The position numbers were made by a program, and so were the translations under genes. The notes under the pieces are model-generated. The model saw only the letters and a list, made by a program, of their open reading frames with translations, did not search any database and had not been told where the DNA came from. This document shows positions 52,274 through 64,000 of a stretch of 64,000 nucleotides of DNA, one piece after another. The stretch spans positions 62,001 to 126,000 of the forward strand of contig CAJNYU010003023.1 of assembly GCA_905331475.1 (NCBI GenBank), in the 5' to 3' direction. Numbering within the stretch: the first letter of the stretch is position 1; every line of letters begins with the position of its first letter. The DNA comes from Rotaria socialis (lineage: Eukaryota; Rotifera; Eurotatoria; Philodinida; Philodinidae).

Positions 52274-55200
52274 ATGACTTGGTGTGCGAAAATTTACGAT
52301 ATATTTAATGGATGGAATGACGATGACGATGAACATGAATTACCATCCACACCAGCTGTCAAATCAATTAATGGTCTACCAGCATCATCAATAGCATCAA
52401 AACTTACTCGCCTTAAGTCAATAAATGATAGTCCATATCTTGAACGGTCTCACTCGATATCAAGTATAAATAATCCATCGAATTATAATAAACAAAAGTA
52501 GGTGAATTCTTCAGAAGTAAAGAAAAGAAAAAAAGATTTTTGTTTTTTTTGAAAAATTTCTTTAGCCATGATCGATACTTTTCAGTGTATGGCGATCGTT
52601 TTCATCAAGAAGAACAAAGATCCTATGGCATTGCAACAATGTATGTTAACTGAGATTTTTATTTTTGATTTAATAGAATTCGCTTATTCTAGTTCGAACA
52701 TGTCACTCAATCTTCCATCATATTCAAAGTATGTTTAAATTCTTCCCATCTGTTCACAATCAACCCTTATCTTAATTGAAGGAGAATGCGAGATTGATTT
52801 AGGATTTTTGTTTTATTATCATATATCGATTATGTCAATATTTTCAAAGATTTACATATCAACTCCACCGACTGGCATCTTTTTTCTCCATGGTCTCGTT
52901 TTTTTTTCTTCTTCTTCTGTTCCTTTCCTTAAGATATAATCATATCATACTTGATGTTTCCTTTTCTTCCCTCCTAATGCCTGTTTATCTTTAGGTATAT
53001 AGGAAGCCAAGACGAATATAGTAAAGAGCAACAATTGGCAAGAAGCTATTCATTTGAATTACGCCGGAATAATTTTCTATTGCCATCAATTGATAAATCA
53101 TCACCTGATATTAACTATCCAACATCTTATCAAATGAATCGACAGCGAATTAATCTTGATAAACCCTCACGATCTACTTCAATAAACGTTCTGGTGAATA
53201 GTGGTGCAATGTTGGGTAGTCAAAATTCGTTATCAACTAGAAAGGTAATAGAACAATGAGAAAAGGTGCATCAGCTGGATTAAGGGGTCAATGCCTAACA
53301 TTGATTAACTATTTGATGTGACCGTATAATTTCACAGCTACGGTTAATTGATTTTTTGAATGTCGTGACCATGACTAAAGTCTTTTGATGATCATAGATT
53401 GAATGATACGCTTACGTTCGATATTTTATTTAATTTTTTTCACTTTTCACACCCGGACTGTTTCTTTAGTTAGTTCTGCGATTGATTTCAGAACCAAAAA
53501 TTAACGTATGTTTTATCTTTTGTTTCGAGTCAATATAAAATGATTTTGTAACTAGTAGATCATTTGAAATATGTAAGAGCACCATATGTTGATCAATAGA
53601 AAGGTTAAGTATTTATTGTAGGACATTCGATATAGGTTGATGTGAACAATCAACATATATTAAAATAAAGAAGTTGATTGTCATTGATCGAATTTCTAAT
53701 TAACATCACATTTACAATGTAAAAACTATACGTTTTCTTTGTCTTGATAAATACGTACTCATGCAGATACTTTATTTTTCTCAAGTATTGACATTTTGAA
53801 ATTAAACAAAAATGAAAAAAATGTTTTTTCATAGATGCGATGGATAAAGCTCATCGGATTACTTTAAATAATCATATGGTGGCAGTGAAACTAAGATTAG
53901 GAAAGCCTATAAAAATTGATAGTCTGAAAAAGTATCAAATTTCAATATTTGATTCTTTTTTTTTCTTTATCTGAAAGTTACATTGTGAGTAGGGGTATGT
54001 ATTCAAAGATTTCGAGAAGAAACAAATACAATATTTACAACCATCAGAGAAACTTGTATTGAATAAAATAATCAGAAGCAATTTTCGGTCCACCGAGACT
54101 CACCAACACGAGTAGTCGAAAATCACAGTGCGATCGGCGAACCTACATGAAAATTAGTTTTGACTTCACTATTCAATAGAGATTCTAAACACAGCAAGCA
54201 TTCGATTTTTAATTCGAAAATAATCGATATTGAAAAAGTTTTACCCAACCATGGAGAACAACGAAATTATGATTATATGTCGGATTTCCGACGTATTATA
54301 TTGACATATGTTTGCACATCGAGGAGAATCGCAACGTAACATTGCCGCTTTTCGTAAGTTCGCAAAAAGCGATGAGAACAGTAGGAGAGAAGATGATTGC
54401 TTGCAAGCAACTAAATGGCCTCATGGATTACGGTAAGAATCGATGCGATAATACGCGATCGGAATGATCATCCTGTGTTGTGAAAATGTTTCTATTTGAC
54501 AAAGAACGGAAAAAAAGGTGTCTATCATCGATCGGACTCGAATTTCTTTGATGTTTTAATCTTGCGATTTTTGCTAAATCCTTTTTTTGCTTTTGCTCGA
54601 TCATAGGAATTATACGATTCAAGATTCTCAGCCCGCTCATCCTATTCAGTTCCTGACTACGAAACAAACGATTCACCAGGTAGAAACAATGAACAAATTG
54701 AACAAGCAATTCAATACCATATAAAACAAGTAAGAACGATGATTGCTTTGAGTTCTATTTTTTTCATTTGTCATCCTACCTTTTGCTGGAATGGAAATGA
54801 AGAAAACAACACTAACACTCGCCAAATCTCAAGAGATTCTTATCGATAAATATATATATATTTTTGTTTCTGTATTTATTAGATGTTGACATCATCACCT
54901 ACTAGTATACTTCCGATGGTTTATCGTTTTCCATCAAACGAAATGTTGCACTACAAGGATCCTTATCGTATGGAAGGTGGATATGATGAACCATCGCAAT
55001 GGATAATACAGACTAAAATAGCTCCAGTTGAATGTCGAATTACATCGGATAATGTTGCTTTAATTTATTCGAATTATTTTTATGATCAAGTAAAGTTTTT
55101 AAAAACAATCTTTGATTCTTTATTTGATAAGAAAAAAAATTCTATTTGTTTTATGTTTAGTATCATTATAATTTATTTGCAATTGATGATAATTTCAATC

Positions 55201-58134
55201 CAGTTGTGATGTCAATAAAGCCACATAATAGTCGTTTAACAGTAATTGTTCGTACAAAAGAAAGTTCAAAATGTTTAGATTTAATTGAAAATGAATCCAA
55301 TGCAACTGATTATGCTTATTTAGCCAAACAACTGTATCCGAATTTACAAGTTGAGAATTTCGAAAATTGTACTAATTTAAAAGTAATTTGAAAAACAAAA
55401 AGGTTTTTGCGTTTAAAAATTCGGAACTATTTTAGGCACAACAACTCATAAAAACATATGATGAGAGATTAGAAACGCATAAATTTAAATTCGGTGTTAT
55501 TTATCAAAGACGTGGACAAGTAAGGTTTTGTTTGTAAAAAGAAAACAACATTTTCGGAGGTTGAATTTTAGACAACAGAAGAAGAATTTTTTAATAATGA
55601 ACGTCATGGAAGAGCATTAGATGAATTTTTAGATATTATTGCAACAAGAGTTTCACTAAAAAATTTTAAAGGGTATGTTACCATTTTCTAGAAATTTATT
55701 TTATTAGAAAAAAAAAGTTGTTTTCGATATTGTGTAGTTATCGAGCTGGTCTTGATGTTAGTGAACAAACAGATTGTCCGATATCTTACTATGAGTTATA
55801 CGATCAAAAGGAAATCATGTTTCATGTTAGCACATTATTACCGTTCACACATTCAGATTCGTCACAAATTCAACGTAAACGTCACATAGGAAATGATATT
55901 GTTACAATTGTTTTTCAAGAAGAAAATACGCCATTTCATCCAAGTATGATAAAATCAAACTTTTTACACGTGTTTCTTGTTGTGCAACCTGTTCAAGTGC
56001 TTTCAAGAACTTGTTATAAAGTAAGATTTCCTTTTTCCTTTTTTCTTGTATTCTAATCGAACAAATGCATTTATTATGAAAACAAGTATTCACTAGAGAA
56101 ACGTTTAAGAAAATAAAAGAGAAGAAATTACATTTTTTTTCGGTTATGGTTTATAGTACAAAGGCGAGGCACTGATCCCCTCTCGTGATCACAATACTTG
56201 GGGGACATCCTGTTTTGTCAAGAGTGTGGCAGGTACAGTGCATTAGTTAGTTTAGGTGAAATGTCGTATATGATTAAGTTTGACCGGAGAATGAAACAGC
56301 AAGTGTGAATATGATCTTTTAACAGCTAAACATCTGATAGTGCTCAATAATTGTGGCCTACATTGTTTTCGCGAGTGAATGCTTATGGCCAAGGGTAATT
56401 TGATAAAATGTACGAAACAATTTATATGAAGGTATTTAGTAGATTACGCTTTTATTTACCTTCACCCATACTTAGACCTTTTTCAGGCCAATCCAAAGCC
56501 AAACTAGGGGATTTACATGCTTTCAATCAAATGTGTACATATGAACTTTAAGGATACAACATCGACATTCTATCTAAATCCTTGTAGTTGTTTGAGTCAT
56601 GATATTCAGAAATGAAAGTTCACGATGTTCATATGATTTTTGTTTTGAACATAATTTCACAAACCAAAATCATTCGAGACCTATAATATATAGTTTCACC
56701 TAAACAACATCGAGGTTTTCTATTCATTTAGATGATAATAGTTACTCGCGATGACATTGAAGCGTTTCCTCCCATGCTTCAACGAAATGTTGTCTATGTT
56801 CGTACAGCTGAACAATTGAAACAATTTATATTAACAAAATTAATCAATGGTGAATATGCAGCCTATCGTTGCCGAACATTTGCATTGTTACAAGAACGTA
56901 CACGTTGTTCATATTTAAAAACATTATGTGAAAATTTAACAGAAAAATCTTATGATTTATTATGTGATGAACAAAAACGTGCTAGTCATCGTCGTTTGTC
57001 TCTGTTATCAAATTCAACTAAGAAACGTTATTTTTCAAATATGAAAAAAATTTTTACAAGAAGTAATAGTACACCAGATGGTCCTCAACCATCGAGAAAA
57101 TCCGATCAGCCGATGACTGATAAAGTATGAAAGATATTTGAATCTATTTTGAAACGGGAATTTTTTCTTCTTTTTCCTAAAGGAACGTCGAAAAAATGGA
57201 AAAAAATTTATGCGATCGGGGAAATCTACCAATGGTGATAGCAATCCACGTTCATCTATAACAATTTCATTACCTGAGTACATACAAAAACTAAATAAAG
57301 TCATTAGTACAATTTTCTTTTTGACATTTATTTTTTTTGTTCTAGTCAAGATTTATCACATGATAATGATATAGCGAATCGGTGAGAAAAATTTTCTCGA
57401 CTAATGAATGATTGACATAAAATAAATGTTACATATTTAGACGTATGGCGACAGGTCGTAGTAATGAAAGTTTAGATAGTAGTGGTGATATACCAACATC
57501 GGACCAACGTTCAACGAGACATTATCCTCTACGTCCAATACATACCTATTTTGGAGATGAGTCTGATGAAGGATTGGTAAAAATAAATATTCAATCAAAT
57601 AAAATAGATAATATTTAGACATCATTTTTTTATTTTATAGGATAGTATGTCATCAGCGGATACAGCTTTTTCTCATAATCATAATCGTGTGCCATATGAC
57701 AGTGATGATCAAGAAAGTAATCCATTTTTCTATTTATTTTCTATTATGAAACACAATCTAGCAGAAGTGTTGAGGTATATAGAGTACAAAATCGCACCGT
57801 TACAGGTGTATTCAACGTATGATCGTAGATCGTAGTTGACTTTATTGCCTATTGTATAATGAAACGGTTAAATTACTCCCGAAGGAATTTCACTAACAAA
57901 TTTTTTTTTAATTTAATTCTAGCTTATCGACAACAACTTCGTGAAAAATCTCAACCCTCTCATATTGTATGTAATCGAAATTTGGCTATAGATTATTTTA
58001 ATAGTAATTTAATCGAAATTTGCTTTTTTTAGTCGCATCCATGGCATCGTGTAACTGGACAACGTCCATCTAATATACAAATCTATACACCACAAATGGC
58101 TGGTATTCATATAAGTGAAGCAGCAACTGTTTAA
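52274..58134 (+). CDS. Rap1 GTPase-activating protein (Rap1GAP-like)
   Basis: Exons: 52274-52497, 52566-52640, 52693-52728, 52995-53244, 54607-54729, 54883-55089, 55161-55382, 55436-55519, 55572-55672, 55738-56020, 56732-57124, 57183-57277, 57346-57381, 57441-57576, 57641-57716, 57923-57966, 58033-58134; 828 residues. RapGAPs switch off Rap1 by speeding GTP hydrolysis with an asparagine thumb. The RapGAP domain runs from about residue 265 to 600: [50 protein letters not shown] with the likely thumb Asn493, [19 protein letters not shown], and [15 protein letters not shown]. The long N-terminus (about 265 residues, Ser-rich) and C-terminus are low complexity; I do not see a clear GoLoco motif. 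Introns 53245-54606 and 56021-56731 are long. First four exons carry no domain, so the start is less sure than the core. Confidence 0.9.
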
Positions 58135-61100
58135 ATACAATGTTTTGATTTCATCTTGGTTTTCCATGTGTTGTCATTTTTATGAAAAATGTAGTCTTTA
58201 CATATACATATACATATATATATATATATTATTTGTTTTATTTCGTTTTCGTTTTTCTTTTTCACTTATTGTTGTCGTCGCTATACTACATGCATTAGTC
58301 TAAAAAGATTATTTTTTTTCTGCGCGCATTAAACGTAAAGACCTTTGATTTTTTTCAAAATAGACGATTGTATAAAAAATAAATGTATGAATGGGGTCTC
58401 AATCGAAAATTGAATTCATCGATGTTTTTCTTCTATCATAAATTGCTTTAAATAGATTCTTTTTTTTTGTTACCATAGAAATGTTTTTTACTATTAATAA
58501 TAATACCACCTGTAAATATTATTGATGAATACCGTTCACAAAAATATGATGAATTATACACGGATTCAATTTAGTATCAACACACATACTTAATCTCTAT
58601 TGAGATCTATAGATGTAAAATGTCTGTTAAATACATTATTTTCAAAAACAAAGTAAGACTAATCTCGTAGATTAGTTAATAAAGAACATACACATTTTAT
58701 TTTATTCACACAGTATTGATAAGCTCAACACTTGAGACATGTGATGCTTAGAAAAAATCTACTAAAACTCGTAGCAAAATAAAATCATTAAATACGATGA
58801 AGTTGTTGTTATAAAGATTCATGCTGCTGTATATGTATATGTATAAGATTCAAGTGCAAATAAATGATCATCATACATCAATTTTAATGATAACTTTAAC
58901 AATGACCTTTTCTTTCCAAATAATTTCAATTCCGTCATAATAAATAGTTAGCTTGACTGTTTTATTTTATTCTGAGTCATGCATCGTATGACATTTTACT
59001 GATTGTACATGAGCACATGTACGTCAGTGTCACATAAATTATTTATATCACTCAGTTAAATACTATTTTTTCATCGTAATATAAATAATATAAACCAAAA
59101 ATGATTAAAATCTTATCGTTGATTTCATTATTATTTCCCATTGGTCATTTCTAAATGAGAAAAAAAAATGAGAACGACTAATCCCTTCAGGGATTTTGAA
59201 ATATGTATGTCATCTTTTTTTGTTGTAAAGTTAAAACACAGTTGAACTTAACCCATGCCAATAAATAGTAAGCGAAAAAAAGACGGAGGCAAAATATGAG
59301 AACATGTACATATATATCATCCAGTGTCTTCCTTATTTAATAAAGAGCTTAGATATTTAATAAATGGAATCCTTAATATGCACGTTTTGTATATATTGAG
59401 CTTGTTCTTTTTAGTCCTGTCGTGAAAAAATGCATCTCTATGTTGGTGGAATGGGTTTCATTGGGCTCGGTTATTTTTATTTGTCAATTGCTTTACGGTA
59501 TGTCAAAATGAAGTCATTGAGAGAAAAAAATAACCTTCATCTTCAAGGACAACGTCTTTCTAATATGAATATTATAAGCCCGAATAAACTATTGTCTTAC
59601 GTTATGTACTGTATTGTGTTTAGAATACGTCAGATGTTCTTTAGGCAAGAAGGTCACAATTTTACCGACATGAACAAATAGTTAATAGGAGAGTGTAGGA
59701 AAATAAAAAGAAAGAAAAAACGATACGATCAAAGCAAGAAAATATAAAACAAGCAAGTGTTAGAATATAAATCAAACTGGTTACTGTTATCGATATATGT
59801 ATATACAGTATTAATCCAGACACATTAACCTTTGTTCGATCTGATCATGATTTAGTAATGAACACTTTTTTGCGGAGTATGATGAAAAGAAAATTGATTG
59901 TATTAAATGCATCAAGTTTCTCTATAGACATAACCGCCTTCATTTATTTCTCATCTCGATCTAACAATATGCGAAATATTAAACGATATCGTTTGTATTG
60001 TCCTTGATTTTTTTTGGTGCCATCAGACACGACCATTGTGCATTACCAAATAAACAGGTGGGTTACATCATAGAATCGCTCTTTTTTTTTCGTTTGTAAA
60101 ATGTTCTATATATTCAGCGACTTTTTCTGCTTCGTACCGACGAGCAAATATTACGCACACATGTCTATTCTCTCGAATGTCTTGTCATTATCGGTTTTAA
60201 TATGTTTTTGTAAAATGAATAAGTGAAAAACGAAAAGAAAAACGCGGAAGCCAAACAACATACTCAAGGAGAAACATTTTAGATTATTTATTTTATTTTC
60301 CGATTGTATCAATACGTTTACTCAATGATTATTCGTCTTATCAAAAGAAAGTTACAGGTAAGAATAAGCAAGTCGAGAGATAAAAGAGAATAAAAAGAAG
60401 AAACATTTGCAATATAACAGGTAGTTGATATAAAACACATTATCATTGTGTGCCGTTGTCTTTTCAGGTCATATAGCAGGTAATACATAACCAGCTTATT
60501 TTCATTAGAGTTATTGATGCAAGAAGAAAAATTATATTTCATGAATGATGTACATGCACAGAAGTTTGATCTCAACCTTTAGCCGCCCTGCTGACAAGAA
60601 TGACTGGATGAATAAGCAAAAACATATTCATCTATAGACTATGATTGCCCATGTAGAAGGCGAAACCTTGGTATTGATAACGAAAATAAGAATATAGGAT
60701 TGTCATTATTTCGATGCTTTTTCAAAATAAGACAAAGGGAGCGACCAAAGAACATATGTGAGTAGACATATTTTATTGTTATAACTTTTGAGGAGAGTCG
60801 ATGGATGACACAAATGATTGCTGTGTGTTGAAAGAAAAGAGCAAATTAGTAATAACAATATTGAAAAATTCCAATCGAGTTACTGGTAAGATACCATAGC
60901 AAAGTCTTTAAATTAAATCATCTATGGCATCTCCTAGATAAATATCCGTCGTCTACGTCCTTTAGTCTACGTACAGGCTGAACATATGTGTCCCATTAAT
61001 TTTGGCATTTTGTTTTGTAGTCTTTTTTCTCTCTATCTTACATTGTTTGATCTTCATCGACTTGTATATCTTGTAAAAGAGAGCAAAAAAAAAGAGTTTA

Positions 61101-61408
61101 TGATTTGTAACAGCATGAGAGAAAAGATCATCACTAGTGTATAATCATACATTTGTATGCTGGTCATCATTATATTGATTCAACATTGAAGTGTGAATAC
61201 CTAACTCACATCGTCACGATGATCAGTTTTATGGCCTTAATTGCTGAATATTGGCACAAATCGAAATTAAATGCACAACTAGACTATAGTATGTATTGAG
61301 ACGTCATTATAAATGATGCATACATTGCAACTCATCGATTTGAATAGAATGTGTGAGAGTGTAGGTGTTAGATTGTGGTGTCCACTTTTGTTCTTTAATT
61401 TTCTATCA

Positions 61409-61441
<33 letters not shown>
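61409..61441. repeat. (TA)n microsatellite
   Basis: Near-perfect TA dinucleotide run with one break, in the region upstream of the GAS2-like gene. Confidence 0.9.
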
Positions 61442-62088
61442 TGTTACTCTTGCATCATCGGTCTGTCATCTTGATTGCCTTGTAATTATATAGTGAATTG
61501 TGTGTTGTGTACTACATCATTGTATTACTTTCTTTCTACTTCTTCCTTCTTTGTTCACACTAATTTGTCCTGTAGGTTTAAATTACACACACTCACACAA
61601 ATGAACATAGTTATTCAGACGCCTCCTGTCCATCTAATGAATGGAGATGGCAAACGATAAATACTCTAATCTACCCTTTATTTTAATGTGAGATCGTGGT
61701 AGATATATGCATAGGCAATGCTGATAGTTCATTCATATGAAACAAACTAAAATAAATTTAAAGCGATGGGAAAGAGAGAGAGAGAGAGAACAGGACGCGA
61801 CCGAACATAAGAGAAAGGGAGAAGCGAGAACGAAAGACAATGACCGAAAGAGCGCTATGTATTCTATAAAAAGAAAAATATAAAAGCCATTCATTCATGC
61901 ATTCTCACCAGCAATGAAGCCTGAAACTTGAAGTGGAACAAAAAAAACAATGAGCAGTACAGTTACTTGTTCTATCTCGTCATAATGATGCGGAAGTAGT
62001 AGAATCAGAATAAAAGGGGAAAAAGTCTATGGGTTGTAAGTAAATAGATGGCTTAGTATATAACATAAATTTTCTTTCTTTTTTTTTC

Positions 62089-62094
62089 TTTTAG
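62089..62094 (+). promoter_or_regulatory. Acceptor-like AG upstream of start codon
   Basis: A 25-base T/C tract ends in TTTTAG 17 bases before the ATG at 62112, as at 3111-3116. Candidate 5' UTR intron acceptor or spliced-leader trans-splice site. Confidence 0.4.
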
Positions 62095-62111
62095 TAAAAT
62101 ATTTTCAAAGG

Positions 62112-63964
62112 ATGGCTACGGCTGTCGAACAACTAGTAATTGATCCACAGTCTCGTTTTCTTGAAATGAAATCTCTTCAACCATATTCAACTACAGACGA
62201 ATATCTATATGCAATGAAAGAAGATCTTGCAGATTGGCTTTCAAATATGTATCCCGAGTGGCGTCCTATTACGGCTGATAGTTTTCTTGAATGTTTAGGT
62301 AAGAATGTCAAAATATTTTTTGATTATCTCTTTCGTTATGCAATCTAATTGATTTAGAAATCAAAATAATTACTTGTTTTAAAATATATTCATTTCTTGT
62401 ATTTGCTTTCAATATACATGATAAATTGAAAACGTTTTATTGAGAAAAAAACGACATATTTTACAAAAAAAACCCAATATATCATATCAATATACTCGTA
62501 TTAATTGCTATATTGAGTTTCTATTGACTTTGACAGTCAGTTGTTTTGTGTGCTTGTTAGAAAGTTCGAACAAGAATAAACGATGCGAGTGTAAAAACAT
62601 CGATAGACAGACAGATAGTTCAATGATTATAACCGGAAGCCATTTCAACTAACTAGATTAGTCTTAGATAAGTAAGATATATAGAATTGACCGAGCATTA
62701 AAAAGTCATGTTGTCTACCATTTAGGAATTACTCCATTGTCTCGACGTCGAGAGTGGACTGTCTTGGCCTTCGTTTGAAAACAATTTAGTTAAGCTTTTT
62801 GGATTATATGAAAAATTTTCTTTTAGAAAATGGCGTTCTTCTTTGTCAGCATGCTAACAATGTAAATGATGCTGCGCGTAAAGCTTATTCATTAAAATTA
62901 GCCCCGCGGCCATTATCAACGTCAACATTAGAAAACTGTAAATATCGTCCTGATGCTCGTCCACAAACATTCAATGCTCGTGATAATGTTTCACAGTTTA
63001 TTAAATGGTCACGTCGAGTTGTTGGCGTACGTGAAGTTCTGATGTTTGAATCCGATGATTTAATATTACGAAAAAATGAAAAAAATTTTCTTTTATGCTT
63101 ACTTGAAATTGCTCGTTATGGTTCACAGTTTGGTGTTAGCGTTCCCGCTATTATAAAACTAGAAGATGAAATCGAACGAGAAATTCAACGCGACAAACAA
63201 ACTGAAATCATGTCATTCACTGAGTTAAGACGTTTACAGCGTGAAGAAAATCTTAAAAATATTTCAAATTCAACAAGCCATGGAAAATATAGTCGATTAT
63301 TAAAATTCGTCCGTAGTGAAGCTCAGGATTCAAATAGTAGTCATAATAGCAGTGATGACACAGTGAAAAATTCCTACAATACTTTTTCTTTATCACATTC
63401 AAATGGTGCCAATTGGTTAAGACAACGTATATCTCGTATACCGAAATTCTCATATCATCATCATCATAGTAAAAACCGGTATAATAGTGGCGATAGTCAC
63501 GATAGTACAACATGGAGCGATGCAACAACAACAACAACAATCGTACCTAATAAAGAACAGAAAATAATACCACAAATTAGTCGAACTTTAGGCGAAGGTG
63601 AAGTTCGAACTGAAATACCAACAGCATCATCACAATTACATAAAACAGTAAGTTTCATATGAAACTAAATCTAGTCGCTTGCGTTGATTTTTATTTATTT
63701 AGGTTGTACAAATGACAAATTCATGCTGTTGTGCACAACGGTTTCCTGTAATACGTATTGGTGAAGGAAAATATAGAATTGGAGAAAGTGGAACAATCAT
63801 TTTCATACGAGTACACATGTTTTATTGTAATCATAACACATCAACATATATTTTTTGTTTGTTTATATAGATTCTTCGATATCATGTAATGGTTCGTGTC
63901 GGTGGTGGTTGGGATACTCTTGAGAACTATCTAAATAAACATGATCCATGTCGACGCGCAACCA
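62112..63964 (+). CDS. GAS2-like protein (CH + GAR domains), cut by window end
   Basis: Exons seen: 62112-62298, 62827-63647, 63703-63810, 63871-63964, with a donor (GTAAGT) at the last so the gene continues beyond the window. GAS2-family proteins link actin (CH domain) and microtubules (GAR domain). The CH domain spans about residues 30-165: [78 protein letters not shown] Ser/His-rich linker with polyThr follows. The GAR domain begins near residue 337 with [20 protein letters not shown] and continues [23 protein letters not shown]. The N-terminal start is the first ATG after an acceptor-like tract. Intron 1 (62299-62826) is 528 bases. Whether it is GAS2 or a GAS2L paralogue depends on the missing C-terminus. 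Confidence 0.93.
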
Positions 63965-64000
63965 GTAAGTTGAATCTCATGTGAATATTTACTATATAAA

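Larger units (their letters stand above)
58135..62111. other. Gene-free 4 kb, simple repeats
   Basis: Between the RapGAP stop and the GAS2-like start. AT-rich with (TA)n at 58205-58229 and 61409-61441 and (GA)n at 61773-61789. An 83-codon frame at 59430-59681 has no recognisable product. A polypyrimidine tract ends in TTTTAG at 62089-62094, 17 bases before the next ATG. Confidence 0.5.

Noticed and set aside
59430..59681. 83-codon frame with a hydrophobic start
   Set aside because: No family recognised; isolated and flanked by AT-rich sequence.
1..64000. tRNA, rRNA and CRISPR search by eye
   Set aside because: No convincing T-loop/acceptor pairs, rRNA blocks or spaced direct repeats were seen; a tRNAscan run would be decisive.

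Overview
The window is AT-rich metazoan nuclear DNA. Its genes are split by many short GT-AG introns (mostly about 45 to 70 bases) with occasional introns of 0.4 to 2.2 kb. Gene content (Rab GTPase, intermediate filament, HID1, RapGAP, GAS2-like, GPI mannosyltransferase, class I aldolase) is that of an animal. Low GC, tiny introns, compact genes, an intronless orphan 7TM receptor and acceptor-like AGs just before start codons suggest a bdelloid rotifer (Rotaria/Adineta-like). The organism call is inference. Exon models were built by hand from splice sites, reading phase and remembered family alignments; each complete multi-exon model closes in frame.

Layout. 1-3.1 kb: no gene, one GC-rich foldback element and a smaller related patch. 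3.1-8.8 kb (+): 14-exon protein with a DUF4062-like region, a NACHT P-loop NTPase and a Cys-rich tail. Its 2.2 kb tenth intron holds a complete minus-strand intermediate filament gene. 9.2-12.4 kb (+): M13 (neprilysin/ECE) family membrane protein whose zinc site is destroyed. 13.5-15.5 kb (-): fructose-bisphosphate aldolase with a possible extra N-terminus. 17.2-19.8 kb (+): F-box protein. 20.5-22.0 kb (+): coiled-coil protein. 22.8-23.7 kb (+): 7TM receptor. 24.3-25.6 kb (-): Rab10-like GTPase. 26.4-29.7 kb (-): mitochondrial 2-oxoglutarate dehydrogenase E2 (DLST). 29.7-33.7 kb: mostly empty. 33.7-36.5 kb (-): PIGZ. 36.7-37.9 kb (-): retinol-dehydrogenase-like SDR lacking its catalytic lysine. 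38.6-43.8 kb (-): PP4 regulatory subunit 3. 45.8-50.0 kb (+): HID1. 52.3-58.1 kb (+): Rap1GAP-like. 62.1 kb to the end (+): GAS2-like, cut by the window.

The genes do not form one pathway and look like an ordinary housekeeping-rich animal neighbourhood. Several act in membrane traffic or the cytoskeleton (Rab10, HID1, RapGAP, GAS2-like, intermediate filament). The most unusual points are the nested antisense intermediate filament gene, the two apparent pseudoenzymes (M13 and SDR), the DUF4062-NACHT-Cys-rich architecture, the N-terminal extensions of aldolase and Rab10, and the foldback element. I saw no CRISPR, rRNA, convincing tRNA, or reverse transcriptase/transposase gene.
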